Source: Burkholderiales bacterium
GTDB taxonomy: Bacteria > Pseudomonadota > Gammaproteobacteria > Burkholderiales > Burkholderiaceae_C
Reading direction: 5' to 3'
Assembly: GCA_011391155.1 (NCBI GenBank)
Contig: JAABRA010000065.1
Location: 1 to 42,272 of the forward strand
DNA: 42,272 bases
In this document: piece after piece, positions 28,291 through 36,265 of the stretch
Numbering within the stretch: the first letter of the stretch is position 1
How the letters are laid out: each line of letters begins with the position of its first letter
Translations under genes and position numbers: made by a program
The notes under the pieces: generated by a model
Databases searched by the model: none
The model's input: the letters and a program-made list of their open reading frames with translations, nothing else
Told to the model about the DNA's origin: nothing

Positions 28291-28307
28291 GCTATAAAAA
28301 ATATAGC
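28291..28307. repeat. Short AT-rich palindrome in the spacer before the FNR-family gene
   Basis: GCTATA-AAAAA-TATAGC is a perfect 6-bp inverted repeat. The 233-bp spacer 28235-28467 contains no gene. The palindrome may be part of an intergenic repeat or an operator. TTGAT at 28424 is only half of an FNR box. Confidence 0.35.
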
Positions 28308-28467
28308 ACAATGTCATCTGGAAAAAAAGGAGAGAGCTCCGTTCACCAGGTCTGGGTGCGACATCCCTTCGCCGCTGGGTCAACGGTAAGGTCCGGCGAG
28401 GCCTGGCGTGCCACAATTTGCCGTTGATCCCTTGTTGAACGTTTGAACGGACGCCTGCCGGCACGCC

Positions 28468-29172
28468 ATGATTCCCATCAAGACCGAGTCTGCCTGGAAA
28501 GGCACTTCCGACTGCCGCAACTGCGGTATCCGGGACATGGTGCTGTTTGCCGACCTGAACGAGCAGGACTTCGGCATGATCCACGCCCCGATCGACGACC
28601 TGGAATTTCGGGCCGGCACCACCCTGTTCGCCGAGTCCACAGCGGCCATGGGCATCTTCACGCTGCGCACCGGAATGATCAAGCTGGTACGCGTCACGCC
28701 CGATGGCCGCCAACGCATCGTGCGCGTGCTGCGCCCCGGCGACGTGGCGGGGCTGGAGGCGCTGGCCACCTCGATGTACGACAGCGATGCCGTGGCCTTG
28801 ACCGACATTTCGGTGTGCCGCATCCCCGTGGCGGTGATCAATGTGCTGGGCGGCAGCTCGGCGCGCCTGCACAAGCGGCTGATGGAGAAATGGCAGCACG
28901 CGCTCAAGGAAGCCGATGACTGGCTGGCCGACCTGAACTTCGGCACTGCGCGCCAGCGCGTGGCCCATTTCGTGCTGAAAATGCGCAGCCCCTCGGATGC
29001 GCAGATCGCCACGCTGTTCTCGCGCGAAGATATGGGCGCCATGCTTGACCTGAAGCTGGAAACCGTCAGCCGGGAGGTCAGTGCCCTGGTGCGCGAGCAG
29101 GCCATCGAGCCGCTGGACAAGCAGGGCCGCGTCTACCGCATTCTGGATTTGCCGATGCTGCAGGGCATCTGA
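28468..29172 (+). CDS. FNR-family transcriptional regulator with CxxC N-terminus
   Basis: A 234-residue Crp/Fnr protein: an N-terminal cyclic-nucleotide-binding-fold sensor, a long dimer helix, and a C-terminal HTH. The recognition helix contains ETVSR, the E-x-x-S-R triad by which FNR reads TTGAT sites; this fits the box at 26661. Cysteines are C16 and C19 (DCRNC) and C117 (SVCRIP). E. coli FNR ligates its 4Fe-4S cluster with four Cys (C20, C23, C29, C122); the C29 equivalent is missing here. The protein may hold an altered cluster or act through thiols. No clear ribosome site precedes the ATG. It lies among the sulfur genes and probably controls them. Confidence 0.9.
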   Translation: MIPIKTESAWKGTSDCRNCGIRDMVLFADLNEQDFGMIHAPIDDLEFRAGTTLFAESTAAMGIFTLRTGMIKLVRVTPDGRQRIVRVLRPGDVAGLEALATSMYDSDAVALTDISVCRIPVAVINVLGGSSARLHKRLMEKWQHALKEADDWLADLNFGTARQRVAHFVLKMRSPSDAQIATLFSREDMGAMLDLKLETVSREVSALVREQAIEPLDKQGRVYRILDLPMLQGI

Positions 29173-29193
29173 GGCGGCAGGCCACCTTGTTTG

Positions 29194-29658
29194 ATGTTTG
29201 ACACTGAAAGCCCTGATCCTGTGACCCCAAATTTCCCCGTATCCCGACGCAGCGCCATTGCAGGTCTCGCAGCGTTCCTGATGGCTCCCGCATGGGCCGC
29301 CCCCGGCGCGGCGTTGAGCGCGCCTGACGCGCTGGCGCAGGTGAAGGCGGGCAAGCTCACGCTGGTCGATATCCGCACGCCAGAGGAATGGAAGCAGACC
29401 GGCGTGGCCCAGGGCGCCGTGCGCATCGACATGCAGCATCCCCGGGGAGGGCCCGGCTTCATGGAAGAGATTCTCAAGCAGACCCGGGGCGACAAGCATG
29501 CCCCGGTGGCCTTGATTTGCCGCACCGGCAACCGCACCACCCAGGTCCAGCGCTACCTGGAGGCGCAGGGGTTCACCCGCATCTTCAATGTCAGCGAAGG
29601 CATGGCCGGCAGCGCGGCCGGTCCCGGCTGGCTGCGCCGGGGACTGCCGCTGCAGTAG
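29194..29658 (+). CDS. Exported rhodanese-domain protein
   Basis: A 154-residue single-domain sulfurtransferase. A twin-arginine-like signal (SRRSAIAGLAAFLMAPAWA) is followed by the rhodanese fold with LVDIRTPEEW and the active loop CRTGNRT, in which Cys carries the persulfide. The mature enzyme should be periplasmic, which is unusual because most rhodaneses are cytosolic. The start is uncertain: ATG at 29194 and GTG at 29221 are both possible, and no strong ribosome site marks either. It follows the FNR-family gene by 21 bp. It could transfer sulfane sulfur made by the flavocytochromes. Confidence 0.87.
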   Translation: MFDTESPDPVTPNFPVSRRSAIAGLAAFLMAPAWAAPGAALSAPDALAQVKAGKLTLVDIRTPEEWKQTGVAQGAVRIDMQHPRGGPGFMEEILKQTRGDKHAPVALICRTGNRTTQVQRYLEAQGFTRIFNVSEGMAGSAAGPGWLRRGLPLQ

Positions 29659-29824
29659 GGGCGCCCGGCGGGGGGCGTCACCGCGGCACCCGCTGAAGTG
29701 GTCGGCGCAGGTTTTTGACCCCACAGCTTGCAGGGAAATTACCTATATCACTCATTGCGGATGTTGTGACATATTGCAGCAGTCGGGTGTTCAATGCATG
29801 ACATAGCGTTCGGGGAGGACGGCC

Positions 29825-30139
29825 ATGGCACAGTTTTTTCTGGTGGTCTTCGCGCTGTCGATCAGCGCCCCCCTGGCGCTGGCCCAGCCCGCCAAGGCCT
29901 CGCCTGCTGATTTCCAGACCGCCCTGTGGGCGGCAAGTTGCATGGCCTGCCATGGTCCCGAGGGCCGGGCCGAGGGTACCGGCATGACCATCGGCGGGCG
30001 CCCCGGCGAGGAACTGGCCGGTCTCATGCTGGAGTTCAAGGCCGGCAAGCGGCCGGCCACCATCATGCACCAGCATTCCAAGGGCTACAGCGACGACGAG
30101 CTCAAGCGCATCGCCCAGTATTTCTCCCAGCTCAAGTGA
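29825..30139 (+). CDS. Monoheme cytochrome c, FccA/SoxE-like, module 2
   Basis: A 104-residue periplasmic cytochrome with a Sec signal (LVVFALSISAPLALAQ) and a single heme site CMACH at about residue 39. It shares with the module 1 cytochrome the pattern FKAGKRPATIMHQHSKGYSDDELKRIAQYF, which supplies the candidate Met ligand. A GGGGAGG site precedes the ATG. It is seven bases from the second fccB gene, so the two should form a heterodimer. The 166-bp spacer upstream (29659-29824) is AT-richer than its neighbours and probably holds the promoter; no box is clear. Confidence 0.9.
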   Translation: MAQFFLVVFALSISAPLALAQPAKASPADFQTALWAASCMACHGPEGRAEGTGMTIGGRPGEELAGLMLEFKAGKRPATIMHQHSKGYSDDELKRIAQYFSQLK

Positions 30140-30146
30140 GGCCGCC

Positions 30147-31409
30147 ATGACCTTGTCACGTCGAACCCTCATTCAGGCCGCCGGTGCAGCGGTCGTGGCC
30201 CGTCCCTTCGCCAGCCAGGCCCAGAGCGGCCAGAGCGTGGCCATCATTGGCGGCGGTTTTGGCGGCGCCACCGCCGCCCGGTACCTCAAACGCTTCAACC
30301 CGGCCCTGAGGGTCACGCTGATCGAGCCCAGCGCCGACTTCATCATGTGCCCGATGAGCAACCGGGTCATTCATGGCGGCATGACGCTGCGGGACATCAC
30401 CCGGCCCTATGACCGCTTTGTCACCAAGCACGATCTGCGCTGGATCCGTGCCACGGCCGACGAGATCGATCCCGAGAAGCGCGAGGTTCGCGTGGGCAAG
30501 GACAAGGTGGCCTATGACCGGCTGATCGTCGCGCCCGGCGTGGACTACAACTACGAGGGCATTGCCGGCATGGGCAGCGCCCAGGCACAGGCCCTGATCC
30601 CGCACGCCTGGAAGGCCGGCGAGCAGACCCAGCGCCTGAAGGAACTGCTCTACGCCATGCCGCAAGGCGGTGTCATCGCGATGCATATTCCGAAAGTGCC
30701 CTACCGCTGCCCGCCGGGGCCTTACGAACGGGCCAGCCTGATCGCGTACTTCCTGCAGGTGAACAACCCCAAGGGCAAGCTGCTGGTGTTCGACAGCAAC
30801 CCGGAGATCCAGGCCAAGAAGGGCTTGTTCGAGGCGGTCTGGAAAAACAAGTACGCCGGCCTTCTCGAATATGTGCCCAACGCCGAGGTCGAAGGGGTGG
30901 ACGCCGCCACGCGCACCATCGAGCTGAAGATGCAGGGCAAGCAGAAGGTGGACGTGCTCAACCTGATTCCGCCCCAGCGCGCCGGTGCCATTGCGCGCCG
31001 TGCCGGTCTCGCCAACGTGGGTGACCGCTGGTGCGGCGTGGACTTCCTGAGCTACGAGTCCACGCGCCACAAGGGCATTCACGTGCTGGGCGATTCAATT
31101 GCCGGTGCGCCGGGCATGCCCAAGTCAGGCCACATGGCTAACCAGGAAGCCAAGGTGTGCGCAGGGGCCATCGCCGCGCTGTCCGTGGGGCAGCCGGTGC
31201 CCGAGATGCCCATCATTGCCAACACCTGCTACAGCTTCGTCTCGCAGTCCGAAGTGATCCACGTTGCGGCGGTATACCGCTACGACGCCGCCAAGAAGAC
31301 CATGGTGGCCGCGCCCGGTGCCGGCGGGCTGTCATCCGCGCCCTCCGTCACCGAGGGCCTGTTCGCGATGTCCTGGGCGAACAACATCATGAACGACACG
31401 CTGGGTTGA
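30147..31409 (+). CDS. fccB: FccB-type sulfide dehydrogenase flavoprotein, module 2
   Basis: A 420-residue paralogue of the protein at 23512. It has a twin-arginine signal (LSRRTLIQAAGAA) without a lipobox, the FAD motif VAIIGGGFGGATAARYL, Cys68 (FIMCPMSN) at the FAD-linkage position, and Cys188 (YRCPPGPYE) with Cys361 (NTCYSF) at the redox-disulfide positions. The DRWCGVDF and KVCAGA segments are also shared. Ending with SWANNIMNDTLG, it aligns with the paralogue to the last residues. Its stop is six bases from the stop of convergent cbbO, and I see no terminator between them. The soluble or lipid-free form may differ in location from module 1. Confidence 0.94.
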   Translation: MTLSRRTLIQAAGAAVVARPFASQAQSGQSVAIIGGGFGGATAARYLKRFNPALRVTLIEPSADFIMCPMSNRVIHGGMTLRDITRPYDRFVTKHDLRWIRATADEIDPEKREVRVGKDKVAYDRLIVAPGVDYNYEGIAGMGSAQAQALIPHAWKAGEQTQRLKELLYAMPQGGVIAMHIPKVPYRCPPGPYERASLIAYFLQVNNPKGKLLVFDSNPEIQAKKGLFEAVWKNKYAGLLEYVPNAEVEGVDAATRTIELKMQGKQKVDVLNLIPPQRAGAIARRAGLANVGDRWCGVDFLSYESTRHKGIHVLGDSIAGAPGMPKSGHMANQEAKVCAGAIAALSVGQPVPEMPIIANTCYSFVSQSEVIHVAAVYRYDAAKKTMVAAPGAGGLSSAPSVTEGLFAMSWANNIMNDTLG

Positions 31410-31415
31410 TGGGTT

Positions 31416-33698
31416 TCAGCGCGTCAGGGCCATGAACAGCTTCGGCAGCCGCTCTGGCAGGCGTTCCACCCGGTCCACCACGGTGAAATGGTGGCCGAAG
31501 ATGTCGCGCACATAGGTGTCGGCGTGCGGGTCCAGGCTGATGCAGTGGCTGTGGATGCCTTGCTGGGTCAATTCCTTCACCGCCTGGCGGGTGTCCAGGA
31601 TCAGCGCCTGCGGGTCGCTCACGTCCACGTCGGCGGGTTCGCCGTCGGTCAGCACCAGCAGCAGCTTCTTGTCGGCTTTCTGCGCGCCCAGGTAATGCGC
31701 CGCGTGGCGCATGGCCGCGCCCATGCGCGTGGAGTACGCCGCCTGCACGGCCGCCAGCCGGCCTTTCGGGGCATCGCCCCAGCGTTCGGAAAAGCCCAGG
31801 ATGTGCTGGTAGCGCACCTCGTGCCGGGTGTTCGAATGAAAACCGGCAATCGCAAACGGGTCACCCAGCCGGTCGATCGCCCAGGCCAGCAGCGCCACGG
31901 CTTCCTGGCTCACCGCCAGGCGGGTCTGGCCGGTGCCGGGCACCTCGTCGTTGAGCGACGCCGACAGATCGAGCAGCAACAGCACGGCAATGCTGCGCCC
32001 GTCCTTGCGGTGGCTCATCAGGATGCGCGGGTCCGGCGTTGCACCGGCGCGCCAGTCGATCAGTGAGCGCAGCGCCACGTCCAGATCGAGTTCGCTGCCT
32101 TCCTCCTGGTAGCGGATCCGCACGCGGTCTTGCGGCTTGAGCTGGTCGAGCAGGCGCTCCAGCTGCCGGGCCAGCACCGCGTGCCGGGCCAGCAGGCGGT
32201 CGATCAGGCCGGCATCGCCCCCCGCATGCAGCGCCTCGTACACGCTGACCCAGTCGGGCCGGTAGTCCTGGGTGGCGGCGTCCCATTCGGGGTAGTGGCG
32301 CGGCGGCAGACCCTGAATGTCGGGCTGCGCGGGCGGGCGCGGCGCGGCAAAGTGGTCTTCCTCGTCACCGGCCTCGATGAAGGTCCACAGATGGCGGTTG
32401 TCGTCTCGGTAACTCACCACGGTGTCGGTGAAAAACACGCGGGCGGACTGGTCGCTCTGGCGCCGGGTTCGGGTGGCGTGGCGCAAGGCCAGCGCGGTGA
32501 TCTCTGCCGTGCTGGAAATACCGTTCGCCATGAGGGCATGGAATTCATTGGCGAAAGCGTTGAGTACTTCGTCTCCATAGCCGTGCGCCGGGTCCAGCAG
32601 GGCGCGCGACAGCATCGCCAGCCGGTGGCGCAGGCAGCTGCTGGTCGCCGGGTCGCACGCGCCTTCGACCGGCCGCGGGTGCAGGGCCAGCAGCAGCGGA
32701 CGCAGCCCGGGATACTGCCGCAGAACCAGGTGGTCGATGCGTGCATCCTCGAAGCATTCGATGGTCATGCGCTGCAGCGGGCTCAGGTTGTCGGCCACCT
32801 GCGGCTGGCTCCAGCGCCGGTGGCCGGCCATGTGGGCCAGGGCCGCGCGGTAGCGGTCCAGCCCGCAGGGTCCGCCCGCAGCGTCGAAATCGTCATAGAC
32901 GTCGGGCAGTGCGATGCCGTGCGCGTCGAAGAACGGCATGGACACCCGGCTGTCGTCGAAGCCGGTGCTGTAGCTCCGCAGCGGCGCGTGGTCCTGCCAC
33001 AGGCTTCGCAGCGTGAGGTCGAGCTGGCGCTCCACCGTCACCAGCAGCGTGCCGTGGCGTTCGCGCTGCAGCACGGCGCGGCTGTCGGCGGACTTCAGGG
33101 CAAAGTAGTCGCGCTGGCGCTCCGGGTGGTGCTGGTAGTGGCGCGCGCCGTAGTCCGCCCAGCGTGACAGGCCCGCCACGTTGAGCACGTCCAGCGCCCG
33201 CGGCGCGTGTTCCAGGAAGACCGGCAGCCCCGGGCTCTCAAAAGTCGCGTGGTGGCCGTGGATGGACACGGTGGTGCGCTGCATGAGTTCGCGCACCACG
33301 CGCAGGTAGTCACGCATCGGCCCGGGCCCGCGCAGCCGGCGCGCAACCGCCGCCAGGCTTTGCAGCAAGGGCGCAATGGCCCGGCTGTTGGGCGACTTCT
33401 GCATCGCCTGCATCAGCGCGATCACGTCGTTGAGAACCGCTTCGCCGACGACGGCGGCCACCGACGGCCACTCCTGCAGGAAGGCCAGCACCGGCTCCGC
33501 GCCGCGCCCCATGCGGCCCAGCGCGTGGGCGCAGTCCAGGTACGCGTCGATGCCCTCGGGCCTCAGCGCGGCCTGGGCCTCCAGCAGGCAGTCGGCCAGC
33601 ACGTCCTGCACCGCCGGGAAGCCGCAGCCCAGCCGGGCGCGCCAGACTTCGAGCTGGGCCGGCTCGATGGATTCAGGCAGTGCTGCGGTGGTGGACAC
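31416..33698 (-). CDS. cbbO: CbbO, von Willebrand A-domain subunit of the RuBisCO activase
   Basis: A 760-residue partner of CbbQ. In the CbbQO system, CbbQ hexamers remodel inhibited RuBisCO and CbbO docks the substrate through its C-terminal vWA domain. The MIDAS motif is LLDLSASLND (DxSxS), with the later T and D in TDGEPADVD. The helical N-terminal half has no common domain. The start is GTG at 33698 without a strong ribosome site; the frame is open for about 19 codons further upstream. It is last in the order cbbM-cbbQ-cbbO, 90 bp from cbbQ, with a perfect palindrome in the spacer. NorD is a relative, but the cbbM context decides for CbbO. Confidence 0.9.
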   Translation of the reverse strand: MSTTAALPESIEPAQLEVWRARLGCGFPAVQDVLADCLLEAQAALRPEGIDAYLDCAHALGRMGRGAEPVLAFLQEWPSVAAVVGEAVLNDVIALMQAMQKSPNSRAIAPLLQSLAAVARRLRGPGPMRDYLRVVRELMQRTTVSIHGHHATFESPGLPVFLEHAPRALDVLNVAGLSRWADYGARHYQHHPERQRDYFALKSADSRAVLQRERHGTLLVTVERQLDLTLRSLWQDHAPLRSYSTGFDDSRVSMPFFDAHGIALPDVYDDFDAAGGPCGLDRYRAALAHMAGHRRWSQPQVADNLSPLQRMTIECFEDARIDHLVLRQYPGLRPLLLALHPRPVEGACDPATSSCLRHRLAMLSRALLDPAHGYGDEVLNAFANEFHALMANGISSTAEITALALRHATRTRRQSDQSARVFFTDTVVSYRDDNRHLWTFIEAGDEEDHFAAPRPPAQPDIQGLPPRHYPEWDAATQDYRPDWVSVYEALHAGGDAGLIDRLLARHAVLARQLERLLDQLKPQDRVRIRYQEEGSELDLDVALRSLIDWRAGATPDPRILMSHRKDGRSIAVLLLLDLSASLNDEVPGTGQTRLAVSQEAVALLAWAIDRLGDPFAIAGFHSNTRHEVRYQHILGFSERWGDAPKGRLAAVQAAYSTRMGAAMRHAAHYLGAQKADKKLLLVLTDGEPADVDVSDPQALILDTRQAVKELTQQGIHSHCISLDPHADTYVRDIFGHHFTVVDRVERLPERLPKLFMALTR

Positions 33699-33751
33699 GG
33701 AATGGCCGTTGACGTCAAGGTGAAATGGCAGGGCGGCGGAATCAGTTAGCG

Positions 33752-33777
33752 GTCATTCCCGCGCAGGCGGGAATGAC
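33752..33777. repeat. Perfect GTCATTCCCGC palindrome between cbbQ and cbbO
   Basis: GTCATTCCCGC (33752-33762) pairs with GCGGGAATGAC (33767-33777) around GCAG. This is a well-known type of dispersed bacterial palindrome, with the same core in many proteobacteria. Here it could lower read-through from cbbQ into cbbO or protect the cbbMQ mRNA 3' end. Confidence 0.8.
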
Positions 33778-33788
33778 AAAGAAAATCG

Positions 33789-34586
33789 TCACGCCAGCAC
33801 CGCGTCAATCGTGTGGTCCAGCGTGTCGCGGATGTCGGCGTCGTCGGTGATGGGGCGCACCATGGCCATCCGGCAGGCCTCGGCCGGTGCCACGCCGTGG
33901 CGGATCAACTGGGCGGCGTAGACCAGCAAGCGGGTGGAGATGCCCTCGGTCAGCCCGTGGCCCTTGAGCGCCCGCGCGGCGGCGGCAATCTGCACCAGCT
34001 GCGCGGCGCGCGCCACCTCCAGCCCGGTTTCCTGGCTGACGATCCGGGCTTCCAGGTCTGCAGCGGGGTAGTCGAACTCGAAGGCCGCAAAGCGCTGCTT
34101 GGTCGAGGGCTTGAGGTCCTTCATCAGGCTCTGGTAGCCGGGGTTGTACGAGATCACGAGCTGGAAGTCGGGGTGCGCGTGAACCGTCTCACCCTTCTTG
34201 TCCAGCGGCATCTGGCGGCGGTGGTCGGTCAGCGGGTGGATCACCACCGTGGTGTCCTGCCGGGCCTCGACGATTTCATCGAGGTAGCAGATGGCCCCTA
34301 GGCGCGCCGCCACCGTCAGCGGGCCGTCCTGCCAGCGCGTGCCGCCGGCATCCAGCAGGTAGCGCCCCACCAGGTCGCTGGCCGTCATGTCCTCGTTGCA
34401 GGCCACGGTGATCAGCGGGCGGCCCAGCTTCCAGGCCATGTACTCGATGAAACGCGACTTGCCGCAGCCGGTCGGCCCCTTGACCATCACCGGCAGCCGG
34501 GCCGCGTAGGCCGCCTCGTACAACGCCACCTCGTTGCCCTGGGGCTGGTAGAACGGTGCAGTGCCGGGGGCGTTCAAAGCAGTCAT
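33789..34586 (-). CDS. cbbQ: CbbQ, MoxR-type AAA+ RuBisCO activase ATPase
   Basis: A 265-residue ATPase that works with CbbO to release tight-binding sugar phosphates from RuBisCO. It has Walker A GPTGCGKS, Walker B ICYLDEIVEA, sensor-1-like LVISYNPGYQ and the arginine in KQRFAAFEF. The N-terminus is the short lead typical of CbbQ2-like proteins. A GGGAG site six bases ahead marks the ATG. It is 133 bp downstream of cbbM on the same strand; the spacer forms a very large hairpin. Its paralogue NorQ is excluded by the neighbouring cbbM. Confidence 0.94.
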   Translation of the reverse strand: MTALNAPGTAPFYQPQGNEVALYEAAYAARLPVMVKGPTGCGKSRFIEYMAWKLGRPLITVACNEDMTASDLVGRYLLDAGGTRWQDGPLTVAARLGAICYLDEIVEARQDTTVVIHPLTDHRRQMPLDKKGETVHAHPDFQLVISYNPGYQSLMKDLKPSTKQRFAAFEFDYPAADLEARIVSQETGLEVARAAQLVQIAAAARALKGHGLTEGISTRLLVYAAQLIRHGVAPAEACRMAMVRPITDDADIRDTLDHTIDAVLA

Positions 34587-34624
34587 GATGGGCTCCCTAG
34601 GGGTGTTGTCCAGCAGGGCCAGGA

Positions 34625-34708
34625 GGCTGGGCGGCAGCGCGTTTTGCGCAGGTCAAGGAGGAGGCCGCAGGCCGGGGGACACGGAGCGAAACGCGCTGCC
34701 GCCCAGCC
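34625..34708. other. Large inverted repeat (23-bp arms) between cbbM and cbbQ
   Basis: Arms 34625-34647 and 34686-34708 are complementary at 22 of 23 positions; the 38-base loop contains a smaller GGCC hairpin. The minus-strand transcript would start this stem 11 bases after the cbbM stop. There is no T run after it, so it is better read as an mRNA-stabilising or partial-termination structure that would make cbbM more abundant than cbbQO. Confidence 0.8.
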
Positions 34709-34719
34709 ACCGAGCTGGA

Positions 34720-36099
34720 TCAGCGGTGTGCGCCGATCTTCTCGCGCCAGCCGGGGAACAGCGCGTCCGCATCCTTGGGGAAAGACTCGAAGGCGCGGGC
34801 GAACTCCTTGTGTTCCTTAGCCCACTCGATCGGGTCGGCGCCGGCCTTCCAGCAGTCATACGCCTGGCGCAGCGATGTGGCGCCCGCAGCCGGGCTGTCG
34901 ATGTGGCCGTAGCTGCCGCCGCCGGCGGTGTTGATCACGTTGCCATGGCCCAGGTTCTCGAAGAAGCCCGGCAGGCGCAGCGCGTTCATGCCGCCCGAGA
35001 TGATCGGCGTGGTCGGCTTCATGCCATACCACTCCTGGTGGTAGGCCGGGCCGGTGTAGCTGTCGCGCTCGATGATGTAGGCAATGGCACGGTCGTCGTT
35101 CGTGCCTTCCATCTTGCCAAATCCCATGGTCCCGACGTGGATGCCGCTGGCGCCCTGCAGCCGGCTCATCTTGGCCAGCACGTAGGCGTCGTAGCCGCGT
35201 TTGGAGCTGGGGCTGGTCACGGCGCCGTGGCCGGCGCGGTGGTAGTGCAGGTACTGGTTGGCAAAGTGGCGCCGCGCAGTGGTGATCATGCCCGGGCCGC
35301 CCACGTAGCCGTCTACCAGGAAAGCCACCTTGTCGGCGTCCGGCCCGAAGGCGCGCAGGATGAATTCGCCGCGCGCCAGCATCTCGTAGTGGTCGTCGGC
35401 GGTGATGTTGGCCGAGAACAGCTTGGCCTCGCCGGTCTCGTCCATGGCGCGCTTCATCGCGTCATAGACCAGTGGAATGGTCTTGCTCATCGGCGCAAAG
35501 GTCTGGTTGCCCTGGGGTTCGTCGTTCTTGATGAAGTCGCCGCCCAGCCAGAACTGGTAGGCCGCCGCCGCGAACGGTTCCGGGCGCAGGCCCAGCTTGG
35601 GCTTGATGATGGTGCCGGCAATATAGCCGCCATCTTTCACCGGGCGGCCCAGGATGCGCCACAGGTCGGAGATGTCCTTGCTCGGGCCGTCGAACAGCTG
35701 GATGGCGCGTGGCGGCATGTAGAAGTCGTAGATCTTGGCGTGCTCGATGTCGCCCATGCCCTGGTTGTTGCCGATCACCAGGGTCAGGAACGACACGATC
35801 ATCATGCGGCCGTCGGTGATGTTGCGATCGAACAGGTCCATCGGGAAGGCAATGCGCATTTCCTCCGTTGCCTCGTCGATCAGGTAAACCAGCGCGTCCA
35901 CCCCCTTGGTGAACTCGTCGGTGGTCGAGACCTCGACATTGGTGCCGGTGGACGACTCGGCGGCAAAGTGCGCCGCAGCCTCCAGGTAGCCGTGGCCGGC
36001 CTTGGGCTTCATCTTGTAGGCCACCAGGATGTGGCGGCCGCCGTTGATCAGGTCTTGTTCCTTCAGGCTCAGGTCGGCGTAGCGGTTCGATTGGTCCAT
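34720..36099 (-). CDS. cbbM: Form II ribulose-1,5-bisphosphate carboxylase (CbbM)
   Basis: A 459-residue form II RuBisCO, the CO2-fixing enzyme of the Calvin cycle, normally a dimer or higher multiple of L2. Catalytic residues are in place: [15 protein letters not shown] (catalytic Lys near 166), [14 protein letters not shown] (the carbamylated Lys near 191 with Asp and Glu), [13 protein letters not shown], loop 6 MGFGKMEG, and [14 protein letters not shown]. The length fits R. rubrum-type enzymes. A GGAGA site is six bases before the ATG. It heads cbbM-cbbQ-cbbO. Form II works best at high CO2 and low O2, which fits sulfide oxidation at an oxic-anoxic interface. No cbbR or other Calvin genes are in the window. 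Confidence 0.98.
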   Translation of the reverse strand: MDQSNRYADLSLKEQDLINGGRHILVAYKMKPKAGHGYLEAAAHFAAESSTGTNVEVSTTDEFTKGVDALVYLIDEATEEMRIAFPMDLFDRNITDGRMMIVSFLTLVIGNNQGMGDIEHAKIYDFYMPPRAIQLFDGPSKDISDLWRILGRPVKDGGYIAGTIIKPKLGLRPEPFAAAAYQFWLGGDFIKNDEPQGNQTFAPMSKTIPLVYDAMKRAMDETGEAKLFSANITADDHYEMLARGEFILRAFGPDADKVAFLVDGYVGGPGMITTARRHFANQYLHYHRAGHGAVTSPSSKRGYDAYVLAKMSRLQGASGIHVGTMGFGKMEGTNDDRAIAYIIERDSYTGPAYHQEWYGMKPTTPIISGGMNALRLPGFFENLGHGNVINTAGGGSYGHIDSPAAGATSLRQAYDCWKAGADPIEWAKEHKEFARAFESFPKDADALFPGWREKIGAHR

Positions 36100-36146
36100 T
36101 TGAGGTCTCCGGTGGTGTCTGACGATGAGCCGGACTATAGGGAGGC

Positions 36147-36199
36147 TTATTCATAATGAAAATTCAAATAAATTTCTCGTCAGATCATTTTTTAATGAT
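36147..36199. promoter_or_regulatory. Two AT-rich palindromes in the cbbM-parA divergent promoter
   Basis: TTATT (36147-36151) pairs with AATAA (36167-36171), with TTCATAATGAA nested inside. ATCATT (36184-36189) pairs with AATGAT (36194-36199) around TTTT. The 166-bp spacer is much AT-richer than its flanks. Inverted repeats of T-N11-A type are typical LysR-family (CbbR) sites, so CbbR encoded elsewhere may bind here. Confidence 0.5.
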
Positions 36200-36265
36200 G
36201 ATTTGAAGCTGGGACAATCGGGCCATCCGTCCGTTCATTCATCCCCCCGTACAAGGAACAAGGTC

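Noticed and set aside
28418-28440. Second FNR box before the FNR-family gene
   Set aside because: TTGAT is present but the right half-site is absent, so autoregulation through this site is not supported.
31416-34586. NorD/NorQ of nitric oxide reductase instead of CbbO/CbbQ
   Set aside because: The families are related, but the genes directly follow cbbM on the same strand and no norB/norC is present.
34561-36156. A 531-codon plus-strand frame opposite cbbM
   Set aside because: cbbM is certain on the other strand; the frame has no ribosome site and no recognisable domain.
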